From positions 1 to 9,897 of the forward strand of contig DAIQOP010000142.1 in the NCBI GenBank assembly GCA_036787815.1: 9,897 bases of DNA, read 5' to 3'. Under the pieces are notes generated by a model, which was given only the letters and a program-made list of their open reading frames with translations, was not told the origin of the DNA and did not search any database. The position numbers and the translations under genes were made by a program. The DNA comes from DATBAK01 sp036787815 (GTDB lineage: Bacteria > Actinomycetota > Acidimicrobiia > IMCC26256 > PALSA-610). The number at the start of each line of letters is the position of its first letter. Position 1 is the first letter of the stretch. Positions 1-6,698 of this stretch are shown one piece after another.

Positions 1-349
1 TCGGCCGGTGCTGCTCACGAGCAAGGGAGACCGTTTCTTCTCGTGGGGATTGGCACCGAGGCTGGAAGCGGCCGGGATACCCGTCGCCGCGCGCCAGGCC
101 GACGTCTTGTACTACGGCCGGCACCGGGTGGCGCGCCGGCGCGACGCGCGCGTCGCCCTGGTGGTCGTGATCGGACCGGATGCGCGCACCTCGGGGCGAC
201 CGGTCGGTGGACGATTGCTCGCGTGGCACGCCGGCCGCCCCCCGACGGGCCCGCCACTGGGGGCGAACGCGACGTACTCGGCGGTGATCCGGTCGGCCGA
301 ACGAGGTCTCGCGCTGGAGTCGGTCGCGGTGTACGAGGTGCCGTTGTAG
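1..349 (+). CDS. C-terminal end of a membrane glycosyltransferase-like protein (5' truncated)
   Basis: The frame is already open at position 2 and ends at TAG 347-349, so 115 C-terminal residues are visible and the true start lies outside the window. The visible part has no membrane segment and reads as a small alpha/beta domain. It resembles residues 453-536 of the next gene. The order is the same: a strand (RPVLLTS here, GRVLVRAP there), a helix ending in an 'LxxxGxxV' turn, a 'Y(G/S)RxRV'-like stretch, a second strand (VALVVVIG here, VWYVVEGG there), then 'GRLLAW' against 'ARVLWE' and a shared PP. I infer a paralogue of the downstream GT-C-type protein whose membrane part is missing here. 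The similarity is by eye only. The GTG at 8 is probably internal, because the domain is already under way. Confidence 0.6.
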   Translation, partial: RPVLLTSKGDRFFSWGLAPRLEAAGIPVAARQADVLYYGRHRVARRRDARVALVVVIGPDARTSGRPVGGRLLAWHAGRPPTGPPLGANATYSAVIRSAERGLALESVAVYEVPL

Positions 350-381
350 GTGCGATCCGTTCGATGTGATCGGATGCGGCG

Positions 382-2244
382 ATGAACGCCGACGCGCCAA
401 CCGAGCCGTCGAGAGACGGGCGGCTCGCGGTCGCGGTCGCGGGCCGGCGCGACGCCGCGATCGCGGTGGCGCTGACGGCGACGGCGCTGCTGCCGGTGCT
501 CGTCGTCGTGTTGACGCGATGGGGGCGTCACTACGTTCCGGTCGGCGATATCGCGCTCATCGACCTGCGGGTGCGCGACGTGTGGAGTCGCGCGATCCCG
601 CTCGTCGGACCGTACAGCCGGCTGGGTTGGAACCATCCCGGTCCCGCGATGTTCTGGTTGCTCGCGCCGCTCTCGGGTCTCACCGGCCGGCCCGCGTGGG
701 CGACGCTCGTCGGCGCGGCGCTCGTGCAGGGCGTTGCCGTCGTCGCGATCGGCCGGTTGGCGTGGCGCAAGGGCGGCGTGTTGCTGGTGGCCGCGGCGCT
801 GGCCCTCAACGGTCTCGCCTACGGCGCGATGGGTCCCTCGATGTTGCTCGAGGCGTGGAACCCGAACGTCACCTACCCGTTCCTGCTCGTGCTGGTGCTC
901 CAGTCGTGGTGCCTCGCCGACGGTGACCTCGCGCTGCTGCCGGCCACCGCGCTCGTCGGCACGTTCCTGGTGCAGACGCACGTCGGGTACCTCCCGCTCG
1001 TCGCGGTGGCGGTGGGGTTCGGTGCGGTCGCCGCGGGCCTGCGCACGCGGCATGGTGATCTGCCGCGCGCGCGGTGGCGCCGGCCGCTGTGGTGGAGCGT
1101 CGCGATCCTTGCGGTCACCTGGGCGCCGCCTGCGCTCCAGGAGATCGTGCACCAAGGCAACGTCGCGCCACTGGTTCGCTCCCTCTTCGGCAAAGGGGTG
1201 CGGCTCGGGCCGCGTGCCTCGGCCGGCATCTTCGGCGCCGAGTTCCGCCCACCGCCGCCGTGGCTGGGTGGCCGGACCCATCTCGACCCGTTCAACAACA
1301 CGGTCGTGCCCGTGTCGGCGAGCTATCTGCTCGTACCGGTGGCGATCCTGGCCGTCGCCGCGTTCGTCGCGCGCCGTGATCGAACGCGGCGGCGCGCCGT
1401 CGCGTTGACCGCACTCCTCGCCGGCGTCGGGTTCTGGTCGATCTCGCGCGTCGTGGGCGGTGCCGAGCGCTACGCCTTCTACTGGCGGGTGCCGCTCGCG
1501 CTCCTCGTGGTGTTCGTCGGCGCGGCCGTCGCCTGGTACCGGCTCGGGCTCGACCGCCGCGCGAACTCGGTGCGCGCGACCGTCGCGCTGCTGGCGACGG
1601 TCGTGTTCGTGTCGTCGTTCACCCTCGCGGTCGACACCGCACAGTGGGGCGATGTGAGCGCGGCCGAGCCCGTCGCCGAGTCGATGCTCGCGCGGCTGCG
1701 CGCCGAGCATCTCTACGGCGGTCGGAACGAACCACCCGGGCGCGTGCTGGTACGCGCGCCGGAGTCGCCGCTCCTCGGTCTCGAACGCACGGTTGTGAAC
1801 GAGCTCGCCCGGTCGGGAGCCAAGGTGCGCGTCGACCCGGAGCTCGGCTTCCAGTTCGGTTACTCGCGCGTCGCGAGCGCGAACCAGGTCGACGAGGTCT
1901 GGTACGTCGTCGAGGGCGGCCAGTACCTGAGCGTCGTCACCGGCCAACCCGGCGCGCGCGTGCTCTGGGAGACCGCGGCGTTGCCGCCCGCACAGGAGCG
2001 CACGATGCGGGTGCTCCAGCGGCGGCTCTGGGACCAGATGCAACGGTCCGGGCACGCCGATCTGTTCGGTGTCCTCAACTCCCCGCTGCTCGGGTTCAAC
2101 CTGTCGGGACTGCCCGGCATCGACCCCTCGCTCGTCGACCAGGTCGCGCGGCTCAACGCCGCGGCGCATCGGCACGCGCCGTGCCGGTGCGGGATCATCG
2201 CGTTCCGCGCGGTCGACGCGCCCACGCTCACGTTGCCCTCGTGA
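382..2244 (+). CDS. Polytopic membrane protein, GT-C (family 39-like) glycosyltransferase candidate
   Basis: The protein has 620 residues. A short polar N-terminus is followed by a first membrane segment at about 26-45, then about nine to eleven more hydrophobic segments, for example near 105-124, 131-150, 163-200, 201-220, 236-250, 308-330, 336-356, 368-386 and 396-416. After the first segment comes a loop with 'PVGDIALID' (D56 and D61), the position where GT-C enzymes such as the ArnT/PMT families carry their catalytic acidic residue, then 'GWNHPGPAMFW' at 82-92. Residues about 417-620 form a soluble C-terminal domain, probably extracytoplasmic. Such enzymes usually move a sugar from a polyprenyl-phosphate donor to a glycan, lipid or protein; donor and acceptor are unknown here. 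The start is the first ATG after an in-frame stop; no strong ribosome site is visible. It follows a probable paralogue by 32 nt and converges on htpX with 13 nt between stops. Confidence 0.72.
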   Translation: MNADAPTEPSRDGRLAVAVAGRRDAAIAVALTATALLPVLVVVLTRWGRHYVPVGDIALIDLRVRDVWSRAIPLVGPYSRLGWNHPGPAMFWLLAPLSGLTGRPAWATLVGAALVQGVAVVAIGRLAWRKGGVLLVAAALALNGLAYGAMGPSMLLEAWNPNVTYPFLLVLVLQSWCLADGDLALLPATALVGTFLVQTHVGYLPLVAVAVGFGAVAAGLRTRHGDLPRARWRRPLWWSVAILAVTWAPPALQEIVHQGNVAPLVRSLFGKGVRLGPRASAGIFGAEFRPPPPWLGGRTHLDPFNNTVVPVSASYLLVPVAILAVAAFVARRDRTRRRAVALTALLAGVGFWSISRVVGGAERYAFYWRVPLALLVVFVGAAVAWYRLGLDRRANSVRATVALLATVVFVSSFTLAVDTAQWGDVSAAEPVAESMLARLRAEHLYGGRNEPPGRVLVRAPESPLLGLERTVVNELARSGAKVRVDPELGFQFGYSRVASANQVDEVWYVVEGGQYLSVVTGQPGARVLWETAALPPAQERTMRVLQRRLWDQMQRSGHADLFGVLNSPLLGFNLSGLPGIDPSLVDQVARLNAAAHRHAPCRCGIIAFRAVDAPTLTLPS

Positions 2245-2257
2245 GCAGCAGCGGGCG

Positions 2258-3184
2258 CTACGCGGTCTGGCCGCTGGCGATCTTCTGGAGCACGGCGATG
2301 CGCTCGGCGATCGGTGGGTGCGTGTCGAACATGCGGTGCATCCAACCTTCGTGGTGCTGCAACGGATCGTCGATGCACATCGCGGCGGTCGCGTGATTGA
2401 ACTTGGCGAACGGCTTGTCGTTCTGCTGGAGCTTCTCGAGCGCGTGGATCAGGCCGTTGGGATTGCGCGTCAGCTCCACCCCGCTCACGTCGGCCAGCTC
2501 CTCACGCGAGCGTGAGAGCGCGAGTTGGATCAGCGGACCGACGAGGAACGCGACGATCGAGAACAACACGCCCACCACGACGACCACCACCAGGATGCCG
2601 CCGGAGTTCTTCCCCCGCGGCCGCATGACGTAGAGCGACCTCCACGCGAGGCTGGCGAGGAGGGCGGCCATTCCGATCAACGTCGTGACGATGAGGATGA
2701 GCCGCACGTCGTAGTTCTTGATGTGGCTCATCTCGTGGCTGATGACGCCTTCGAGCTCCTCGCGGTTCATCATCGCGAGCAGGCCGGTCGTGGCGGTGAT
2801 CGCCGCCTTCTCGGGGCTCGTGCCGGTCGCGAACGCGTTGGGCGACGGGTCGTCGATCACGTACACCGCGGGCTTGGGCATCCCGGCGCCGAGCGCGATC
2901 TCCTCGACGATGTTGTGCAGCTGCGCGTACTGCTGGCGATCGGCGGGGTGCGCACCCGCGACCGCGAGCACCATGCGGGTCCCGGAGAGCAGCGAGAACG
3001 CGATGCCGCAGAGGGCGAGGAACCCGAAGATCGCGATGCCGCCGGCGATCGCCGAGCCCCGCGATCCGCTGGAGCCGCCGAAGATGAGACCGCCGAGCGC
3101 GCCGATCCCGAGCCAGACGGCGGCGAAGACGGCGATCACGATCACGGTTCGTCGCTTGTTGTGGGCGATCTCGTCGAGCAGCAC
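2258..3184 (-). CDS. htpX: HtpX-type M48 membrane zinc metalloprotease
   Basis: The protein has 308 residues, normal for HtpX. Two N-terminal membrane segments (about 12-35 and 46-68) are followed by the zinc site HEMSH at 150-154, whose two histidines bind zinc with E151 as general base. Two more hydrophobic segments follow (about 163-182 and 196-222). 'SRSREELAD' at 224-232 supplies the third zinc ligand, E228 by alignment with the family motif SRxREyxAD. The typical C-terminal 'DTHPP' is at 287-291. HtpX degrades misfolded membrane proteins with its active site facing the cytoplasm. I chose GTG at 3184 because it gives the family's usual N-terminus; the same frame stays open to 3568 but only by running under the divergent peptidase gene. 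No ribosome site precedes this GTG. A TATCGT hexamer (3191-3196) six bases upstream would fit a leaderless transcript, which is weak inference. Confidence 0.9.
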   Translation of the reverse strand: MLLDEIAHNKRRTVIVIAVFAAVWLGIGALGGLIFGGSSGSRGSAIAGGIAIFGFLALCGIAFSLLSGTRMVLAVAGAHPADRQQYAQLHNIVEEIALGAGMPKPAVYVIDDPSPNAFATGTSPEKAAITATTGLLAMMNREELEGVISHEMSHIKNYDVRLILIVTTLIGMAALLASLAWRSLYVMRPRGKNSGGILVVVVVVGVLFSIVAFLVGPLIQLALSRSREELADVSGVELTRNPNGLIHALEKLQQNDKPFAKFNHATAAMCIDDPLQHHEGWMHRMFDTHPPIAERIAVLQKIASGQTA

Positions 3185-3244
3185 GCCCGAACGATAGGTC
3201 CGTGTGTGGGGCGCCGGCGTCACCACCCGGTCGCGGCGCGGACT

Positions 3245-3282
3245 TTGGGCCGTGAGTGTTCCCTGGAGCATTCCCGGCCCAA
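3245..3282. promoter_or_regulatory. 38-nt imperfect dyad between divergent htpX and S53 genes
   Basis: Outer arms TTGGGCCG (3245-3252) and CGGCCCAA (3275-3282) are perfectly complementary. Inner arms GAGTGTTCC (3254-3262) and GGAGCATTC (3265-3273) match at seven of nine positions, and the two mismatches would be G-U pairs in RNA. Fifteen of 18 positions pair. The centre lies 79 nt from the htpX start and 72 nt from the peptidase start, close to midway. It could be an operator serving both genes or a structured transcript element. No known regulator motif is recognised. Confidence 0.55.
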
Positions 3283-3314
3283 TGTGTCGCGCAATACGAT
3301 GAGGCGGCGGGAGG

Positions 3315-3330
3315 TCGCGAAGGATCGCGA
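3315..3330 (+). promoter_or_regulatory. Hairpin with AGGA loop before the S53 peptidase start
   Basis: TCGCGA (3315-3320) and TCGCGA (3325-3330) are self-complementary and can pair, leaving the tetraloop AGGA (3321-3324). AGGA is the only Shine-Dalgarno-like core ahead of the ATG at 3336, 11 nt away. The hairpin ends five bases before the start codon, so it could modulate ribosome access. If translation really begins at GTG 3357, where GGGGAAGGG (3342-3350) lies six bases upstream, this element would only be leader structure. Confidence 0.3.
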
Positions 3331-3335
3331 GCCTG

Positions 3336-4550
3336 ATGTCGGGGGAAGGGCGTTGCGTGGGACGGTCTGTGGTGAGGCTGCGGGTTCGTTCGACCGTGCT
3401 GTGCGTCGGCCTGGTGTCGGCGACGGCCATCGGCGTCGCGGTGCCGGAGTCGGGTGCGGCGGCGAAGCCGGCGGTGAAGGCCGCGTGCGGCGCGACCGCG
3501 CCGCTCGTGGCGCGGTGTCTCGCGTTGCGGGTCGAGGGTGGCGCGGCGACGTCGGTCGCGGGCTCCACGCCCCCCGGCTGGCATCCGGCCGACCTCGATG
3601 CCGCCTACAACCTCGACCCGGCGCAGGGGAGTGGTCAGACGGTCGCCGTCGTCGACGCGTACGACGACCCCAACGCCGAATCCGACCTCGCGTTCTACCG
3701 CTCGTACTTCGGCCTGCCCGCGTGCACGACCGCGAACGGATGCTTCCGGAAGGTGAACCAACGGGGCAGCGCAACGCTCCCCGCCGCGAACGGCGGCTGG
3801 GCCGAGGAGATCTCCCTCGACCTCGACATGGTCTCGGCCGTGTGCCCGCGGTGCAACATCCTGCTCGTCGAGGGCGACACGGGCCGCGCGCTCGATCTCG
3901 GGTTCGCGGTCAACACCGCGGTGCGGCTCGGCGCGACCGAGGTGTCGAACAGCTACGGCTACCGCGGCACGCCGAAGGGTCGCCAGGCGCTGTCGGTGTT
4001 CTACGACCACCCGGGAGTTCCGATCACGGTGAGCTCCGGCGACGACGGGTTCGGCATCCCGGCCAACGAGATCCCCGCGGCCTACGAGACCGTGACCGCC
4101 GTCGGCGGGACGAGCCTGTTCCGGGCCGCGAACCGACGCGGCTTCCGGGAGACCACGTGGGACGGCTCGGGGAGCAGCTGCTCGTTCTACGGCCGCAAGC
4201 CGAAGTGGCAAACCGACACCGGCTGCGCGAAGCGCATGGTCTCCGACGTCGCGGCGGTCGCGGATCCCGCGACCGGTGTGACCGTGTACGACACGTTCCA
4301 CGGCGACCCCGGCTTCGAGGTGTTCGGCGGTACGAGCGTGTCGTCGCCGATCATCGCGGCCGTCTACGCGCTCGCGGGCAACGGTGCCGCCATCGACGAC
4401 GCGTCGTACGCGTATGCGCACACGTCGGCACTGTTCGACATCACGCGCGGTGCCAACGGCACGTGCACACCGAGCTACTTCTGCACCGCGGGCCCCGGCT
4501 ACGACGGCCCCACCGGTCTCGGTACGCCCGACGGCACTGGGGCGTTCTGA
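3336..4550 (+). CDS. Secreted sedolisin-like (S53) serine-carboxyl peptidase without long propeptide
   Basis: The protein has 404 residues. A basic stretch and hydrophobic core at about 14-36, ending near 'SGAAA' (39-43), form a signal peptide. The catalytic domain starts about residue 82. 'AEEISLD' holds the Glu/Asp pair expected in sedolisins (E158 and D162), 'SSGDDG' at 233-238 holds the oxyanion Asp (D236), and 'GGTSVSSP' at 331-338 holds the nucleophile S334. The tail from D368 ('DITRGANG') to 'GYDGPTG' looks like the family calcium site. Sedolisins cleave proteins, often at acidic pH. Only about 40 residues separate the signal from the domain, whereas classical S53 enzymes have a long activation propeptide. 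Closely spaced cysteines (C51/C61, C130/C136, C170/C173, C282/C297, C377/C383) suggest disulphides. GTG at 3357, with a better ribosome site, is a credible alternative start giving 397 residues. Confidence 0.85.
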   Translation: MSGEGRCVGRSVVRLRVRSTVLCVGLVSATAIGVAVPESGAAAKPAVKAACGATAPLVARCLALRVEGGAATSVAGSTPPGWHPADLDAAYNLDPAQGSGQTVAVVDAYDDPNAESDLAFYRSYFGLPACTTANGCFRKVNQRGSATLPAANGGWAEEISLDLDMVSAVCPRCNILLVEGDTGRALDLGFAVNTAVRLGATEVSNSYGYRGTPKGRQALSVFYDHPGVPITVSSGDDGFGIPANEIPAAYETVTAVGGTSLFRAANRRGFRETTWDGSGSSCSFYGRKPKWQTDTGCAKRMVSDVAAVADPATGVTVYDTFHGDPGFEVFGGTSVSSPIIAAVYALAGNGAAIDDASYAYAHTSALFDITRGANGTCTPSYFCTAGPGYDGPTGLGTPDGTGAF

Positions 4551-5423
4551 TCAGCCGGTAACGAAGCCGGGCGTCGCGACGGTGACGAGCGAGAACCCGC
4601 GGGCGCCGAGGCCGTCGAGGATGCCCGGGAGCGCGGCGAAGTCGGTCGATGCGCTCCCGACGTGGAGCAGCAGGATGGCGCCGGGCGTCGCGCCGTCGAG
4701 GCAACGGGCGATCACCGTCGCGGGAGGGAGGCCCTTCCAGCCGAGCGAATCGACGGTCCAGAGCAGCACGTAGCGGTAGCCCGACCGGGCGACGTCGACC
4801 GGCGTCGACGCGTCGATGTCGCCGAAGGGAGGCCGGAACCACGGCTTCGAGGATCGGCCCGTCGCCGCGACGATCGCGGCGTCCCCGCGGCTGAGTTGCG
4901 CGGTGCGTTCCGCGCTCGTGAGCGGCGGCGTGCCGGTCGAGAAGCCGGTGAACGAGCGGTGGGTGTCGGTGTGGTTCACGATCGTGTGGCCTTCGCGGGC
5001 GATGCGCTGTGCCAACTGCGGATTCGCGCGGGTCCACGCGCCGGTGAGCGAGAAGGTGGCGCGCACGTGGCGGGCCGCGAGCAGGTCGAGGATCGCCGCG
5101 GTGTTGCCGGCGTCGGAGCCCGCGTCGAACGTGAGCGCGATCCGCCGGTGGTTCACGGCTCCGTGCCGCACCACGACCGCCGGTCCGCTCGGCCGCGTCG
5201 TCGTGGTGGCGGCGGTCGTTGCGGGCGGCTGCGTCGGCGTGGTGGTCGGCGTGGTGGTTGTCGTCGCGGCCGTCGTCGAGGCCGTCGAGGAACCGGAACG
5301 GGAGGTCGGTGGCGCGCTCGCCGGGCGCGACGAGCCACAGCCCGCAAGCACACCCGTCAGCACGAAGAGGGAGGAGACCACGGCGCGCCCGCGGCAGATG
5401 TGCGGACCACCCGGTGCGTGCAC
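4551..5423 (-). CDS. Lipoprotein polysaccharide deacetylase (NodB/CE4 family)
   Basis: The protein has 290 residues. The lipoprotein signal has the lipobox LAGC, with C29 as the lipidated residue. A low-complexity Thr/Pro linker (about 49-77, encoded at 5193-5279) spaces the enzyme from the membrane. The NodB domain covers about 94-285: motif 1 'TFDAGSD' (98-104, D100 as base), motif 2 'HTDTH' (H151 and H155, metal ligands), motif 3 'RPPFG' (197-201), motif 4 'DSLGW' (225-229) and motif 5 'LLH' (H254). Such enzymes remove N- or O-acetyl groups from peptidoglycan, chitin-like or other glycans at the cell surface. The usual second Asp of motif 1 (TFDDG) is Ala101 here; D104 might substitute. 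The start is GTG 5423 with AGGAGG four bases upstream; a GTG at 5381 is less likely. It converges on the S53 gene with no base between the stops. Confidence 0.9.
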   Translation of the reverse strand: MHAPGGPHICRGRAVVSSLFVLTGVLAGCGSSRPASAPPTSRSGSSTASTTAATTTTTPTTTPTQPPATTAATTTTRPSGPAVVVRHGAVNHRRIALTFDAGSDAGNTAAILDLLAARHVRATFSLTGAWTRANPQLAQRIAREGHTIVNHTDTHRSFTGFSTGTPPLTSAERTAQLSRGDAAIVAATGRSSKPWFRPPFGDIDASTPVDVARSGYRYVLLWTVDSLGWKGLPPATVIARCLDGATPGAILLLHVGSASTDFAALPGILDGLGARGFSLVTVATPGFVTG

Positions 5424-5427
5424 GACG

Positions 5428-5433
5428 CCTCCT
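5428..5433 (-). promoter_or_regulatory. Ribosome binding site of the deacetylase gene
   Basis: On the minus strand this reads AGGAGG, a full match to the anti-Shine-Dalgarno core, four bases before GTG 5423. It decides the start of the deacetylase and rules out the internal GTG codons at residues 15 and 21. Confidence 0.75.
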
Positions 5434-5537
5434 CGGTATCCCTCACCGCCGAGCGTGGGCGTCTGATCACCGTGGTTCCAGTGCCGTTCGGCCCTGCCGA
5501 CTGGTGACCAAGTCCACTCGATCCCGGTCGGGAGTAA

Positions 5538-5555
5538 TTCTAGGCTAAACTAGAA
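5538..5555. promoter_or_regulatory. Perfect inverted repeat TTCTAG-N6-CTAGAA, candidate operator/promoter of nirK
   Basis: Arms TTCTAG (5538-5543) and CTAGAA (5550-5555) are exact reverse complements with a six-base spacer GCTAAA. They sit in the most AT-rich patch of the 173-nt divergent gap (5424-5596). TAGGCT (5541-5546) and TAAACT (5546-5551) are each possible -10 hexamers inside it, so a bound dimer would block RNA polymerase. No convincing -35 is visible. The likely ligand is the SufR-like regulator encoded at 7087-7761, which is inference. The rest of the gap shows only an imperfect TGGTGACCA palindrome (5502-5510). Confidence 0.5.
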
Positions 5556-5596
5556 AAAACAACCTCGAAGGGTCTACGGACAGAAGAGGTACCCGA

Positions 5597-6640
5597 ATGA
5601 ACGCAGAGGGCACGACGAAGCGCACGAATGCGTGGCCCACGGTGATGGCGACGTTCGTGATCATGGCGTTGATCGTCAGCGCGGTGAGCCTCGGCGCGGT
5701 CATCCACAAGAGCGGCGCGAAGACGGTGGTTGCCGGCTCCGGCGGGCGAGCGGCGGCGGCCGGCCCGGGGTTCGACTTCGGCGCCGATCCGCCGGAGAGC
5801 TTCACGGCCCGTGACCCGCGCGCACCGGTGACACCGACCGGCACCGTGCACAAGCTCCGGTTCGACATCGTCGAGAAGCAGATCGAGATCGCGCCGGGTG
5901 TGAGCCAGCTGATGTGGACGTTCAACGGGCAGGTTCCCGGACCGACCCTGCGCGGGAAGGTCGGGGACCGCTTCGAGATCACGGTCGTCAACCACAGCAA
6001 TCAGGCCCACTCGATCGACCTGCACGCCAGCAAGGTTGCGCCCAACGTGATGATGCGCATGATCCTGCCAGGCAAGTCGTTGCTCTACACGTTCACCGCC
6101 GATCACTCCGGGATCTTCATGTACCACTGCGGCACCGCACCCGTGCTCGAGCACATCGCGATGGGTATGTACGGAACCGTGATCATCGACCCACCACACC
6201 TGAGCCCCGTCGCGCACGAGTTCGTCATGGTGCAGTCGGAGCTCTACCGCGAATCCGACCCGGTGCAGCCCGTCGACTACGCCAAGCTGCTCGACGAGCA
6301 GTGGGACGCGGTGGTGTTCAACGGCTACGTGCGCCAGTACGCGTCGCGACCGATCCACGTCGGCGTCAACCAGAAGATCCGCATCTGGGTGATGAACGAC
6401 GGTCCTTCCGACATCTCGTCGTTCCACATCATCGGGACCATCTTCGACACCGTGTACAAGGAAGGCGCCGCCCTCCTGGTGCCCGGACCGAACCAGGGCG
6501 GTGGGCAGGCGCTCGATCTGGCCCCCGCGCAGGGCGGGTACGTCGAGCTCACCTTCGCCGTGCCCGGCATCTACCCCTTCCTGTCCCACAAGTTCGCCGA
6601 CGCGGCGAAGGGCGCGGTGGGCGAGTTCGTCGTCCAGTGA
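5597..6640 (+). CDS. nirK: Membrane-anchored copper nitrite reductase, AniA-like (two-cupredoxin)
   Basis: The protein has 347 residues. One N-terminal membrane segment (about 15-36) without lipobox places the enzyme outside the cell. Two cupredoxin domains follow (about 85-200 and 206-347). Type 1 copper ligands are H138, C178, H186 and M191 with spacing C-x7-H-x4-M, as in Neisseria AniA ('YHC..AP...H...GMYG'). Type 2 ligands are H143, H177 and H331 ('LSHKF'). The catalytic Asp is D141 in 'HSIDLH', the catalytic His is H277 in 'SSFHIIG', and I279 matches the gating Ile of NirK. The expected reaction is reduction of nitrite to nitric oxide in a trimer. AGAAGAGG (5582-5589) lies seven bases before the ATG. 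It heads a same-strand group with the Fe-S regulator and RIC, which supports nitric oxide chemistry. The alternative is another two-domain multicopper oxidase of unknown substrate. Confidence 0.8.
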   Translation: MNAEGTTKRTNAWPTVMATFVIMALIVSAVSLGAVIHKSGAKTVVAGSGGRAAAAGPGFDFGADPPESFTARDPRAPVTPTGTVHKLRFDIVEKQIEIAPGVSQLMWTFNGQVPGPTLRGKVGDRFEITVVNHSNQAHSIDLHASKVAPNVMMRMILPGKSLLYTFTADHSGIFMYHCGTAPVLEHIAMGMYGTVIIDPPHLSPVAHEFVMVQSELYRESDPVQPVDYAKLLDEQWDAVVFNGYVRQYASRPIHVGVNQKIRIWVMNDGPSDISSFHIIGTIFDTVYKEGAALLVPGPNQGGGQALDLAPAQGGYVELTFAVPGIYPFLSHKFADAAKGAVGEFVVQ

Positions 6641-6698
6641 CCGCGCCCCGTTCGCACGACGAGCGCGCCCGTCGCCGTCACCCACTCCGGAGGTTGTC

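Noticed and set aside
112..2175. Very long minus-strand open frame opposite the GT-C gene
   Set aside because: Its product is Arg/His/Glu-rich with no recognisable domain, as expected for antisense of GC-rich coding DNA; the plus strand encodes a coherent membrane protein.
3185..3568. A 128-residue N-terminal extension of htpX
   Set aside because: It would overlap the start of the divergent peptidase and lacks any HtpX-like features; the family N-terminus matches GTG 3184.
2502..4561. Long open frames on both strands across htpX and the S53 gene
   Set aside because: They are low-complexity Arg-rich translations that cross the intergenic region and overlap two genes with intact catalytic motifs.
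5193..5279. Simple-sequence stretch of GTCGTC/GGTGGT type, possible tandem repeat
   Set aside because: It encodes the Thr/Pro linker of the lipoprotein deacetylase, a common low-complexity spacer, not a separate repeat element.
5502..5510. TGGTGACCA palindrome in the nirK upstream region
   Set aside because: Short, with a single-base centre and no match to a FNR, CRP or NsrR site that I know; weaker than the TTCTAG dyad.
6641..6698. Short CGACG/CGTCG inverted repeat between nirK and the small Cys gene, possible terminator
   Set aside because: Only five pairs with a GC-rich loop and no further support; such pairings are frequent by chance at this GC content.
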